Source: Glandiceps talaboti (taxonomy: Eukaryota; Hemichordata; Enteropneusta; Spengelidae). From it: 64,000 nucleotides of DNA. Location: the NCBI RefSeq assembly GCF_964340395.1, contig NC_135552.1, positions 13,345,694 to 13,409,693 on the forward strand, given 5' to 3'. Under the pieces are notes generated by a model. It saw only the letters and a list, made by a program, of their open reading frames with translations, had not been told where the DNA came from and made no database searches. Made by a program: the position numbers and the translations under genes. Positions 45,401-57,100 of the stretch are shown here, in pieces. How positions within the stretch are numbered: position 1 is the first letter of the stretch; each line of letters opens with the position of its first letter.

Positions 45401-47570
45401 CCCCTAACACAGCTTTTTCGGAATCAAAATACACATGTACTCATTTAATTTAACCCATCCACAAATGAAAATCACAACCTGTCCCATAAATTTGGTTTAC
45501 TCAGGCTTCTGAGCTGTGGCAGATATAATAGATGTTCCGCGTTCCGGTAGCAAGTTCAGTGTTTCGCACACGTCAGTGAGTAGGTCAGAGGTCACGACAG
45601 TGACGATAGACAAAACATGTGACGAGAGACGTCCATTTCGACGTCTCATCTACTCCCTCTAATGTTTCAATTTGTAAATAAAGTTTATCAAAGTTGATCT
45701 TTTTGTGGCATTTTTTTATGTTAACAACAGAACAACGCGTTGTCACTGTATCTTATATGATGTCAACAAAACTTTCCCATACGCAGTCAGTGGGTTGACG
45801 TCGAGTCAGAGCCTGGCCTGGTCCGGCCGTGGACTTAGATAATTTTGATATCTGCCGTAAAATGAATTTGCCAAAGCGACGCAAGGTGGGAAAATTATTG
45901 CGTCATTTGTAATTTTAGGGGGCCAATGTCGCAAGGTCGTGGCCTCGGCAGAACTGGTCTAAGACGCCATGAGGAACCTTACAATTTTGCTGTGCTCAGG
46001 GGTCGGTCGGAAATAAAAAAACTTTTTTTTTTCTGATGTCGGAGCTGCAAATTAGGGTCGGTCGGGAGATGAGAAACAGAAAAATAAAAAGGGCCGCCCT
46101 TAAAGTAGCCAACGTGTTGTATGAATTCAACAACAGACTTGAGTAAACAACATATTTGATAACAAATACATTTGTAATTATTTTGTTTTATTTCAGAATG
46201 TTAAATGATATGAAACCCAAGAACTCCAAGGCAATAGTGAAACTACTAGGCTCATATGACCCTCAAGGTTCTGAAATCATTGACGATTGTTACTATGTAA
46301 GTACTAGTAATTTATTTTTCAAAGTTTACAGCGGTTATTCAAGGCCTGTGTGAAAACAGTTACAGCAATTTTATAATTTTGATATTATTCATGTATTTAC
46401 CCATTATCATCAGAATTGCAGTCATTACTGCCCTCTAGTGGTGGATGAGAGACATTGTGATTTAAATATTTTCTTATTAGGTGTAAAAAAAAATAATTGT
46501 GTGGTTTCCATTACATTCAATTTTAAAATAGGTGGGGTAGGTAGATTTCATATTTTATTTTATTTCATTTTTTTATACGTGTGTGAGTGTCTAGTTCAGA
46601 TTTTCCATTGTTTTCCAAATGGTCTCTATGTTGTTTATTTCTTCCTATCAGATGTACAGCTATCACAGATTGGAAGAATAGTTTTATATTGTCTTTTTAA
46701 GTTGATGTCAGTTTCTGCACCCACTATTTCTTGTGAGACTTTACAATTTTTTTTATTTTATTATTATTTTTCTCAAATACGTAAAAAAAAGGGTTGGCAT
46801 GAAAAACTAGGTAACAGGAACCAAACAACTTTTTTTATTTGGCCTTAGCAAAGAGCGCTACACTGGTATGTTATGCCTTCATAAGTATAAGCCAAAAACT
46901 AAATTAGAAAAAGGAACAATGCCCCTAATGGCAAAATTAAGAGAGCCATGGTTAGACTTTTAGCCATGATAGTGTATTACTTGAGTCAAAGATTGTGAAT
47001 GTGTGTCTAAAATCTGATAATTTTTCAGCAATTCAGTTCTGCTAGATGACTAGTCTGTAAGGTATGCCATGGACAGGGTGCCCTCACACATCGTACAACC
47101 CCTTCAAAGCAATCTGATGAGGGCAGATTGATATGATGTATCTTACAGTCTACTAGATGACTTACTCTTTTCGTTCTATTGGGTTTTCTCTAAAGGGGCC
47201 ATGGCGGGGCGCCCTCACACATCGTATCTTAGTCTACTAGATGACTTACTCTTTGTGTTCTATTGGGTTTTCTCTAGAGGGGCCATGACGGGGCGCCCTC
47301 ACACATCGTATAATACAGTCTACTAGATGACTTACTCTTTTCGTTCTATACCATGATCTATACAGAGCTGACAAGATTTCCACAGAGTTGAGTTTTTCAT
47401 TGCGAAAGCAGTTTTACGTGATAGATTTATACTGATGCTGAAAACAAACTGTACTCTTGTTACTTTCCTTTCTGTAGGGTGAAGTAGCCGACTTTGAAAA
47501 CGTTCTCCTCAAGTGTAAAAGATCGTGCAAGGTTTTCTTAGATGAAGTAAAAAGACAGGATTCATCATAA
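39486..47570 (+). CDS. ACP1: Low-molecular-weight protein tyrosine phosphatase, copy 2
   Basis: Complete five-exon paralogue of ACP1 copy 1: 39486-39570, 40248-40435, 41278-41339, 46197-46296, 47478-47570, with the same intron positions and phases (1, 0, 2, 0) and GT/AG borders; 175 residues. Exon 1 adds a Ser/Thr-rich leader (MATPSSTETSSG) before ALFVCFG. The loop is complete as CFGNYCR then SP, so the nucleophile, Arg and Ser are kept. Exon 2 is the 2B/slow type (DWHVGKLPDERG); no 2A-type exon is visible in introns 1 or 2. Exon 4 ends EIIDDCYY, Cys replacing the Pro of DPYY next to the general acid. Exon 5 ends RQDSS and TAA. AATAAA signals lie at 47824 and 48064. Intron 3 is 4.9 kb because of inserted repeats. 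Confidence 0.9.
39726..39897. mobile_element. Inverted-repeat element in intron 1 of ACP1 copy 2
   Basis: A perfect 13-bp inverted pair AGTCCTGCTTGCA (39726-39738) and TGCAAGCAGGACT (39800-39812) is followed by one arm (CAATAATTGTAGCGTTTG, TGTGATTTTGAG, GTTCCGATGTTTA) of the inverted repeat in intron 1 of ACP1 copy 1. Confidence 0.5.
41532..41668. repeat. (CA)n/(CATA)n microsatellite, ACP1 copy 2 intron 3
   Basis: CA, TA and CATA units with GCATGCATACGTACGTACG at the right end. Frames of up to 135 codons across it are repeat artefacts. Confidence 0.95.
41935..42078 (+). repeat. Tandem duplication, 72-bp unit, two copies
   Basis: CCTCAGAGTGTATTTAGAAG through GGTATAATGGCAGGGAGAAA starts at 41935 and again at 42007, nearly identical. 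The second copy runs into the basic open frame at 42064. Confidence 0.9.
42064..42261 (+). pseudogene. Possible N-terminal fragment of a Crypton/KCTD-type tyrosine recombinase
   Basis: A 65-codon frame starts MAGRKRRFAVMTAEDVDQKV and continues KNTQKKNTSSS. Basic-FxxxTxEDxDxxx...KNTxKxT resembles the start of DUF3504/Crypton-derived recombinase proteins of animals. The second half is built on a 57-bp direct duplication (GTTGGGCCGAAGATAGGGAT at 42188 and 42245), and no recombinase core follows. Resemblance is short and from memory; it may be a decayed mobile element inside ACP1 intron 3 or chance. Confidence 0.25.
42936..43208. repeat. (CATA)n microsatellite, ACP1 copy 2 intron 3
   Basis: CATA units for about 170 bp, an interruption CCTACGTACGTACGTACG near 43117, then more CATA and CA. 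It stands at the left edge of the segmental duplication shared with 17735-20630. Confidence 0.97.
43472..46099. mobile_element. 2.63-kb DNA transposon insertion, Harbinger-like, non-autonomous
   Basis: Present in intron 3 of ACP1 copy 2 and absent from the matching place of the duplicate (18720-18722), so both edges are defined. Left end GGGTGAGGTTTT... TGTTTCTCATCTCC (to 43506); right end, read on the minus strand, GGGCGGCCCTTTTTA... TGTTTCTCATCTCC (46065 on). TTA flanks both sides and occurs once at the empty site, a 3-bp target duplication. GG-starting ends of about 35 bp with a TTA/TWA target are typical of PIF/Harbinger. The interior has no transposase-length frame, so it would be a non-autonomous copy; it holds a G-rich tract (44354-44403). 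Confidence 0.7.
44354..44403 (+). repeat. (GGGT)n / poly-G tract, G-quadruplex candidate
   Basis: GGGGG then six GGGT-type units, GGGAGGGT and a run of about 15 G. More than four G3 tracts with one-base loops, enough for a G-quadruplex on the plus strand. Inside the 2.63-kb insertion. Confidence 0.9.
46484..46846 (-). mobile_element. 363-bp dispersed repeat, copy 2 (inverted)
   Basis: Reverse complement of 32543-32905, sitting in intron 4 of ACP1 copy 2 and absent from the matching intron of the relic at 18.9-19.4 kb. The 136-codon frame at 46438-46848 is a by-product of its T-rich strand. Confidence 0.7.
47051..47325 (+). mobile_element. Family A element with tandem satellite of its right end
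   Basis: A full family A copy (47051-47152: TAGTCTGTAAGGTATGCC to TATCTTACAGTCTA) is flanked by CTAGATGAC on both sides, a likely 9-bp target duplication. Immediately right, an 84-86-bp unit (TACTAGATGACTTACTCTTT ... GGGGCGCCCTCACACATCG) is repeated, with the word TACTAGATGAC at 47151, 47235 and 47321. Confidence 0.7.
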
Positions 47571-50500
47571 TTCCATCAATCAGCTGAGAACCAGGAAATA
47601 ATGATAATGTGGTTGTAAATATTTATGGTTATATCAAACTGGAAGTTGAAATGAACACATCAAACTAAAATCATGTATTCAAGAAATTAATGTGTAACCT
47701 GTGACGATAGTCATGAGGAGGAAAAACTGACTACTTTATTCAGATGGACAAACAAGGATGTGTTAAACATAATGCTTGTAGAAAAACTATCGATAATTTA
47801 ACTCTGTATTTTTTTTAAATGTCAATAAACAGAATTCAACATATTGGACAAGATCATCAAACATTGTCATCTCAATTGGGAATAGGGATAGATATTAAAT
47901 GTGGAGGGAGGGGGGGGAGAGGAAGTAATTGGAAACTAGCCAGTCCAACAGAAGGTCTTACGTATATATATAGTTAGGGGCATAGTTTGGATTTGGCACT
48001 AAAATTAAGGTCTCTGTTATATAGACAACTCATTTCAGAAGACTGAGATTACTTCATTATTGGAATAAAGTTATTTACACTACACTTACAACATGCCAAG
48101 ATTCCCTGTCACAAACGCTGTAGGTTCGAAATCATTTCCATATGAAAAGATACCTTACTTGAGGTGTGAACTGACTGTCAATCGGTGATTGCTCTGACAA
48201 ATATCACTGTTTGCCCAGGTTTCAATCCCACGGGTTGGGGGGGGGGGGGGGTACACTGAGAAACGTGTACGCCTACTCTACCTTCATCGCTAAGCTTATC
48301 TTTTGTTCCACTTGATCGGTAGTTTATTTAGTCTCAGGGTGGTCATAAGCCATTAATTCGGTAATGCTGAATTTGTCCGCGTTCAGGGGATTAGCCTCGA
48401 TACATGGTTTGTGCCAGCCAATCCCGTCATGCAAGTCATTTCCATGAAGATTTGGTCTCTCACATCTCCAACTTAATACTCTCCATTTCTAGAACTTCTT
48501 TTTCATGGTTTTCAGTGTTTGGACTGTAATGTTGGTCCAGAATTCCTACTGGCTGTGGTTGGTCTGTGTGGCTAAGTAAACCCACCACCTCCAATGCAAC
48601 ACTCCCACACATTCATGTAAATGAAAAAACCAAGAAAAACAAGACCACGCACCAACAAATTCTTTTGCATATTTTTTATTTTACTTTTTCTTGTCAAGTA
48701 TGTCCATGGTTTCCTGAAGGTTTAGAAGAACCTCACTAAGCCCAGCTTATGGTTGAAATATTTCATGTTGACATCAGATATGTTTTTGAACTTTTCCTGA
48801 AATAGCAACACCTCTACAATTATTAGTCATAATTTCAAAACATTTTATTCTTTCACAAATCAATCACGTCGAGTTTATTTTATACTTTGAACTTGTTTAA
48901 AGTAATCATTCTCAGTTCATTCTTTTGAAAAAATTCATTTCTAAAATTTTGTAATAAAACCACAGTAGATCGGACTGAATTTTGGCAAAACAGACGTGAT
49001 TTTGCTCTCTGGCAATTTCCTTTCAAGGTCATGATGTTGCTGCTCAAAATTCCTGCAATAGTTAAGTGACAAAATGGCCGTCATATAATTTATGAGCAGC
49101 AAAGATTTAGAGTCAATACCCAAATTATTTGATACAAATGGAGCCAGATAAGAGTTAGAGATGGTATGGAAACACTTGTCAACAAGTTTCATTGCCTAAT
49201 TTATAATGAGATACCCTGTATTCTACAACAAATAAACAACCTTCCCTGAAATCTGTACGATTTTCTAAACTCTGACATTTCTTACAGCTACTGTGGTATT
49301 GTGGAGAGCATAGCTATTCAGGAAAGTATCACCTCTGATAATGTCAAATACAGACTGACTGTTCAAACCATTGACTGGGCTGTAACAATTAACTTCCTAC
49401 CTGCATGGAAATAACACTCAGAAATGTACAATAGAGCGAGATCACATTATCAGGGAAGAATAACTCTTACTCCATGACTGGGGTACACCACTAACATAGG
49501 AGCTTACATGTATTCGTTCACCAATGTGTAACTGTTGATGAATGTTTCAATGCATTACTGCCTGTAATTCTACATAGTAAAATTGGCACCATGAATAAAA
49601 GATCCACAATATCATGACATTTCACTTTCTGACATAGCTGGATTGTTTGTGTGTTTGGACGTATACTTCCTACGACATCAAAGGGTGCATTATTTGGTGA
49701 TCACATGACATTTGTTCTGTGTTGTCAATAGTCTGTAAAGTACCCCATGACGGGGCAGAGCAACACGATGAATCTTACAGTATATGTGGCTGACACTTTT
49801 GGTAGCAATCTTTGTAGATAACAACTCTGTATTTACCTGCAGTGTTATTGTTCAGTCAAAATGTCCATCGATGTCAGATTCCATGAACTATGGATAATTT
49901 TCAATCTTTTTATAAAAAAGGCTGTTATTGTCAGTTGTACCAATCAAATTAACATTCTAAATTCCTTACCAACACAAGCTCACTAATAATTTCAAATCAA
50001 ATTGTTAATTCTCAATATCCCCATTCCATCACCGTGGGTTCCAACCGAAAATTTCAAGAAGGCAATGATACAATTACAATGTACACAACTATCCACCAAA
50101 TTTTGTTTTGTAAAATATCACATTTACATAACAAATACATTTGGTGTTATGCAAATATATACTCTACATAACAATGTTGAGTACAATTTAATTGTCTATT
50201 GTTATCCATGTTTGGAGGTCTCTACAATAAAGTTGAGCTAAAATACCCTGCCTTGACTCACCGATTTAGTCTTCTTGCCCTATCTAATAAATAATCTGTC
50301 CTTCTGCAAGTCAAGAATGAACACTACCTTTCTCTTTCAACATCACTGGCAGACAAGATGATGAAACTTAGAAATATTGAAAATGAAATTCTGATCATTT
50401 GTGAGATACTGGTAAGGAATGAGGACACTGGGCACTAACTGCATGGCAAATGTTTCAAGTTATGGTGTATCCCAGTCAATGTGAGCGACTTTTCTTTAAA

Positions 50501-51116
50501 AATAACAGAATTCATCCTTTTGTAGTGATACATTGACAATGTTTCATGTTCCAAAGTAAGTACTGCATTCATAACAATGGCTGCTGTATTTAACATGACC
50601 AACATGTTTGAAGGTATGAGGACAGTGACATGTTTGCCCGATGCAAAGTTTTACCAATCTTGGGTCAAATTTCCTATCTTCATGATTATTTGACAACCAA
50701 TGTTCTCTCTGGAAATATTTCATAAAGGAAAGTAATAATTTTTCACAAAAAATGTATATCTGTATACAGATATTCCCTGAAATGATACGAGTGAAAAACA
50801 ATTCCTTGAAACATTTTGACAAACCTTGGGCAAAAATGAAGTACAGTTGACTGACTAATATAATAGTCTGCATTTACATAATCAAGCTAGGGGGTTAGGT
50901 TAGACCCCCTAACCTAAACCCTATTTGCATCACTGACCGTACTTCATTTGCCCGAGACCTTGTCCTTCAAATTAAGACTGTATTGCACCTGAAACTTTGT
51001 GACGTGTTTTGTTATGAAACAGTTCTGTTGTCTTTCCTGAGTGTGATTCCAGACATCGTACAAAACAAAGTGAAAATTAATTTTCAGAATTCATCATATT
51101 AGGATTATTTAGTGTC
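47571..51116. other. 3' flanks between ACP1 copy 2 (plus) and FAM199X (minus)
   Basis: Convergent 3' region. Up to about 49875 it matches the flank of the ACP1 relic. A family A piece is at 49735-49785 and a poly-G run at 48236. The lower part probably includes FAM199X 3' UTR; the minus-strand frame at 50544-50873 has no similarity I can recognise and is not called. Confidence 0.5.
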
Positions 51117-54100
51117 TCATAATATATCCACCTCCTCTTCGTCTTCATCAACTTCACATATTGTTAGTGATACGACCTGAAATAGAATCAAAGAATAATA
51201 TCAGACTATCACACATGTGACATTACGTTGCCGCCATTTTTTCTGGGTCTGCAACCATTTTGGATCAAGAGATTAAGCAAATTTCAAGATAACACTTCTG
51301 TTTACCTAAAATTTGTAAGTTTAATACTCTCATGGACAATTTTCATACATTACAAACCAACTTGACATAACAGAGAGTATCGATGAACCAAAAATAAATT
51401 TGAAATCTTAAAGACTCAAATATTTAATAGGTACAACTGTAAGTTTGATTAAATAGCTGGGCATTTTAGTTTTAGGTGATGGTATTTTAATGATGCAAAA
51501 GCCAACGTTATCTCCATGACTACAACTCAACATCATCTCCATGACTACAACTGAGCATCCTCTCCATGACTACATACCTCTTCTTTACGAAATAAACCAC
51601 TTCTTTTCTCTTTCATCGCTTGTCTGTGTTCTTTTCTTTGTTTTTGTCGTTGTGCTTTTATTTGGTTTCGTTTTTCTCTCGTCTGTTTCTGTAAAAAAAA
51701 CACATGTACAGTTTAACACAAGTAAAGGCTTGAACCTTTCAATTCAAGAGATGTTTTTGATGACCAAACATAGTACGAAAAGTTGGCAGGTACAATCAGT
51801 TTGTCACCAGCCTGTTTACTGCGCAGCACTGTTAAGATACATCGTTAGCAAGTTGTACCTCTTAGCCCTTGTATTGTCATTCTTGCATTGTAAAAATGGA
51901 TAATAACGGGTTGAAAATGCTTGCCCAATAGCCTGGTCGATCAGTGCACAGTCCCATGACAACCAGTCAGACTGTCCTCATTCATACGAATCAGTGTGTA
52001 AATATACACACGTTATGCTACATGGGGCAAAACATGAAGTGGACATGTGGTAATTTACATATAATTTGCATGATATAGTAACTTTATGTAACTTTAACCC
52101 TGGGGATGCTGGATAACCATGATGACAACTGTTGGGGGATGTGGCTACCCTGAATCGTTTGAAAATAGTCTCAGAACAAGCTTAAAATGCGAGGGTGAGG
52201 ACTAAGACCAGCTAACGATGTATCTCAGCAGCACAGGTTCTGTCAGCTTGTCAGTGAAAGATTCTAACGAGGCTGTTAACTCACCTTTGAAGGTTTAATT
52301 CTTTGTTCTGGTGAAGAACTGCATCTACTTTCATTGGAAGAGCTTTCATCACTTGATTTGTGTGAATTTCTAGATGGTGTATTATTACAAGTCGTGTTAT
52401 TACTCATTTCTCCGTCACTTGAGTTCTTCTTGATATATTCTCGTATCCTTTGAAGTTTTTCATCATTCAGAGATTGTATATCTGAAACAGACATGACATG
52501 ACAGGACATCAGATTTTGGTATGAAGTGGCTCACTGACACTATTTGAATCATCAATTTCTTTTCTTCCAATCTGTATACGGATGTGCTTTAATTTTAATT
52601 TATAACAGATACTACTTCAGAGGAACACTATTATGAATTAAGGACATCCTTAGTCCCTAGCACCAATTCTTTGCTCCTCAAAAATAAATACGTAGTATTT
52701 TGTTAGTCTAAGTTCACATACATACATGGAGGTAAAAACTGATACATAATTTGTACTACATCCCTTTCATCGCTTTTTTACATGCAAATCATGTTTAGTT
52801 ACCGATGGTTAGCAGCAACACCAACAACATGAATTTATGAATCTATTTGGGTAACTTCACATTCAAATGTAGAATCAATGTGAACATCCCAATGCAAGTC
52901 TAATTTGGTTAGATATTTGTCTGTAGAAGACTAATCCATCCATTGATTGAACACAGCAAAGGATAAATTACGGTGAGATTCTAAATTACGGCGAGATTCT
53001 ACTTCATATGTATGCATAAAACTGACCATTTACGGTAAAAGGCACAGTTTGATACACATGGTGTAGAACACATATGATCACATATAGCCCTGACTCTCAG
53101 TCTGTAATGATTTTTTATAACAATTAATTTCAACCATACTTTCATTCTTTCTTTTTTTGGAAAAGTTTCCATTTTTTAACAAGACCAAGCTGTATAAAAT
53201 AAAACAGTCTAGATCTGCATATTTGGCCTGGAAAATGAGACAGAACTGAAGAAATTACATAAAATGTCATTTCTCAAACTGAACACAGAACACAAAGGTA
53301 CAGACCACGCATAGTAATGCATTCACAGCCCAGAGGAAATAAAAATGGAAATTTACAAAGGAAATATATGTATGGAAATATACAAAGACCTTTACGTGGT
53401 AATGTTCAACAGAAATACATATTATATGCCCTTCAGAAAGCTTCAACATTGAGTAGCATTAGTTCCATTAGTTTGGCATTTATCACCAAAGACCAATGGA
53501 AATTGATAACATGAGATTTTACTCTGCAATATTACCAAACAGAATATTTCTGATTCATGATATATAAGCTAAAAACAAGATATACATATGGTGGGGTCTA
53601 TGATTCTGTCGTGACTTTGGATAGCTAAAAATTATCATACAACCCATTCAACACCCCCACCCCCCCACCCCCGGTTCAAATTTATACAGCAATCAATAAT
53701 CGGGAATAAAAAGCAAGATTTCAAAGTAATACATTTCAGATGACAATACTGTACAGAGTACATATATAATGTTCCTAATTTATTATGCCATGATAAATGA
53801 TATACAATGAGTATTGTCTGCAGAGCTTAAATCCAGACTTCTACACAACAAGAAGTCCGGTAGTTATACTCTGCAGTGTTTATTCTTGCACTGACAGTAA
53901 ACTTTGATATCACAAGTTCAAGATCACAAAGTCTGCTTCAGTGCACGGAATCCTTGCCACTAAAAATAGTTTACCTTCAAGGTCACTCATGAATAATATT
54001 TCAATTTTAACCACCTAGGTTAGTCATAAATCATATCATTTTTACCACCTAGGTAAGTCATAAATCATACTCTAATTTTTTTGCCCACCTAGGTAAATAA

Positions 54101-57100
54101 TTAACTACACATCAATTTTATACCACCTAGGTTACTCATAAATCACATATTTTTCATCATCCTACCATAAATCATACAATTGTGAGTTGACGGATTACAA
54201 CTATAAAATCAAACCACACTCAAAAAGGACCAGAACATTTTGTTAGTGAACAATAATTTGTTATATTGTTTGAATAGAACAGTAAAGATTTATTACATTA
54301 CAACAGGTGATGACAGAAAAAAAAAGTTTTAGGACAACAGCAGAACACAAGTTCTATCATTTAAAGAAAAGCATATGCGACTTTCTAAGACACATTAAGA
54401 CTTGATAAGTTTTTTTTCCTGGTAGTAAGAATTATACAGCTGCTGACATCAGACCATAGACAAACCGAATCTGCTACATACAGGGAAAGTAAACACCTGA
54501 ATTGGATTAATAACACTTGGCACAGCATGTTGGAAGTACAGAGATTTATATTGCATTTCATCATTTGATGAGAACAGTTTTATGGCCAATTTATATAATA
54601 GTTCACATTCCCCTGGCATTTCATGTACACATAAAACTGTTCTTATCAAACCATGAAATGTAATACAAGCCTATGCTGTTCCAAGTGCTATTAATCCAAT
54701 TCATCAGTTTACTGTTTGTAACTGGTTCTGTTCATCTACGGTCTGATGTAGGCAGTTGTACATACTAAAAAAAACTTACCTATGACAAATTCACTATCAG
54801 TTGGTAATATAACTGCATTGGGGTTAATAATTCGAATGATTTCCATCTGTTCTCTCAAGCCCATCTCATCGCTAATAGTTTGACCTAGATATTCAACAAC
54901 AGATGATTTCTCCTCACATGTTAGACTGCTCCTGTGAAGGCAAAAAAAATTGAAAATTATTGAATACTGGTGAAGAAGAAAATTTGTATGACAAAGGGTT
55001 TTCACTGATGAATATATTATAATTCTTTCTCTGTTCCACGACTACGCTTTAATTTCATTGGTGCATTCATCAACCATGTAGTAATTCTAACCAACAGCAA
55101 AGTCTCTTACATAGAATTGAAGAAACATAGACCTGCTGTAAAATGTTCATGCTTCAATTTCATGTGTTTTCATGTAGTAATTCTAACCAATAGTCCCATA
55201 CATAAGAATTTGAAGCTACTATAAAAGCAGAACAGAATTTCCACGTATACAGCAAGAACTTGACGATACAATGTCTGCAGAGCTTAAATCCAGACTTCTA
55301 CACAACAAGAAGTCCGGTAGTTATACTCTGCAGTGTTTATTCTTGCACTGACAGTAAACTTTGATATCACAAGTTCAAGATCACAAAGTCTGCTTCAGTG
55401 CACTTCTAGTAGAATAGGTTGACTACTATTTTGATATATAATAAACCTGGTAATTTTCACTCAAACAACTACTTTTTGCTTATTTCATGGAAAAACAAAA
55501 ACCCAAAAATAAAATGTTTTCTCTACATATACAGAAATTGTGCTGGGCTCAGAAATTCATAAAGATTAAGTCTTTGGGAGTGTTTGTAGTAGACTAAAAT
55601 GGCAAAATTTTCAATTTGCAAAAATATCTAGATTTAATGTATTACTCTCGTATACTATCAGTACCTCCTGACACATCTAAATTCCAATCTAGTACCATTC
55701 TACTACAGCTGCGAATATTCCAGAGTTCCAGTTCTCCATGAAAGTAACAAGAATACACATGAATACATACATAATGAATTTGATCCGTCAAACATTTCAA
55801 ACATACAAAGTGTTTTTTTGATGATTTCAGTGACTACCTCTGTTAACAGGAATAACTGCAAGTTGTGTCTACATATTAAATTATACTTATGATGAATAGT
55901 TAAAAACAAAGATACAAAGACTTAGAAATGACTAACGCTAATATCTGGTAAAATTTCACCATCCGTATGCTTTTGTCAGAATTTCAAAGTTGAAACTTAC
56001 AAAAATTCTCTGGAACTCTGGTATATTGTGTCGGCGAAAAAATATGTCCTGCCTATGAGAATGGTATATTGTGATTTATAATTTACCCTTACATAATTTT
56101 CATAACGAAAGCAAATTCAGTGATAAAGTTATCAATCTTCAAACTACTTACCACTGTGTATTATCTGTTACTTTCCTTCTCTTCCTAGGTACAATTGGAG
56201 AGTTATGAAGACTTGGTATTGTGTCTGACTGGGAATCGCTATTTGATACTTCAACATTGTTTGCAACTTGAAGTTCTAATTCACTGTCTGTCCACTCAAA
56301 CGTACTCAATGATACACCATCTAAAACCCCAAAAACAAAGAGCTAAAATTTTAGAATTCAAATCTTTTCCAGGAGGGTACAGAAAATAAAGACTATCTTA
56401 GACACAGTTGGAACAAAAAATTGACAACAATTCCATATTTTAGCATGTGACAAAAGACACTCTGAATTTTGCTCTAACTAAACAAAATATTCTTACTAGT
56501 ACATGTTTATTCAGTCTGTCACTTGAAAATGTTACATAAGGCCAAAAAATAGTGTGTTGCCGATAACATGGTTAATGAGACATATTTGCTACCAAAGAAA
56601 CCATTTCAGTTGCAGAGAGAGTTCTATATTAAACGCCACAGTATGATTTTGTAAAATTACAAAAGAGAATTTTTAACAATTAAATACAACGGAACTTAAA
56701 ATAGCGCCAATGGCATTGTAGCACAACTGCACAGGTTTTTAAAATGTTTACCCACATGCTGATCCATGCTAGGTAGTGTTCATTTGCTGAATGATTATCC
56801 AGTTGCCTATCCAGCCCTGCTGTTATCTTTGCAATATACACATCATTTGGCTGTTGCTATGGGTGTGGTCATGTTGCTAGACATATTTGCATACATTTTT
56901 TGAGTTTAAATTTTTTGACCAGAAAGGACATTTTTTTTACCCAAACAATTTCCCAACTAGACACTAAAAGTAATGTCCCCACCAAACACTAAGGCAATAG
57001 GTCTGGCAGTTTTTGAGTTTAAGTCATCACACACACGCACACACACACACACATACGCACACACACACGCACACACACACACACACAGACAGACGGACAC

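Noticed and set aside
46438-46848. 136-codon plus-strand frame
   Set aside because: Coincides with the inverted 363-bp dispersed repeat; the other copy does not keep the frame.
51541-51903. 120-codon plus-strand frame
   Set aside because: Antisense shadow of FAM199X exon 7, whose minus-strand reading matches the family.
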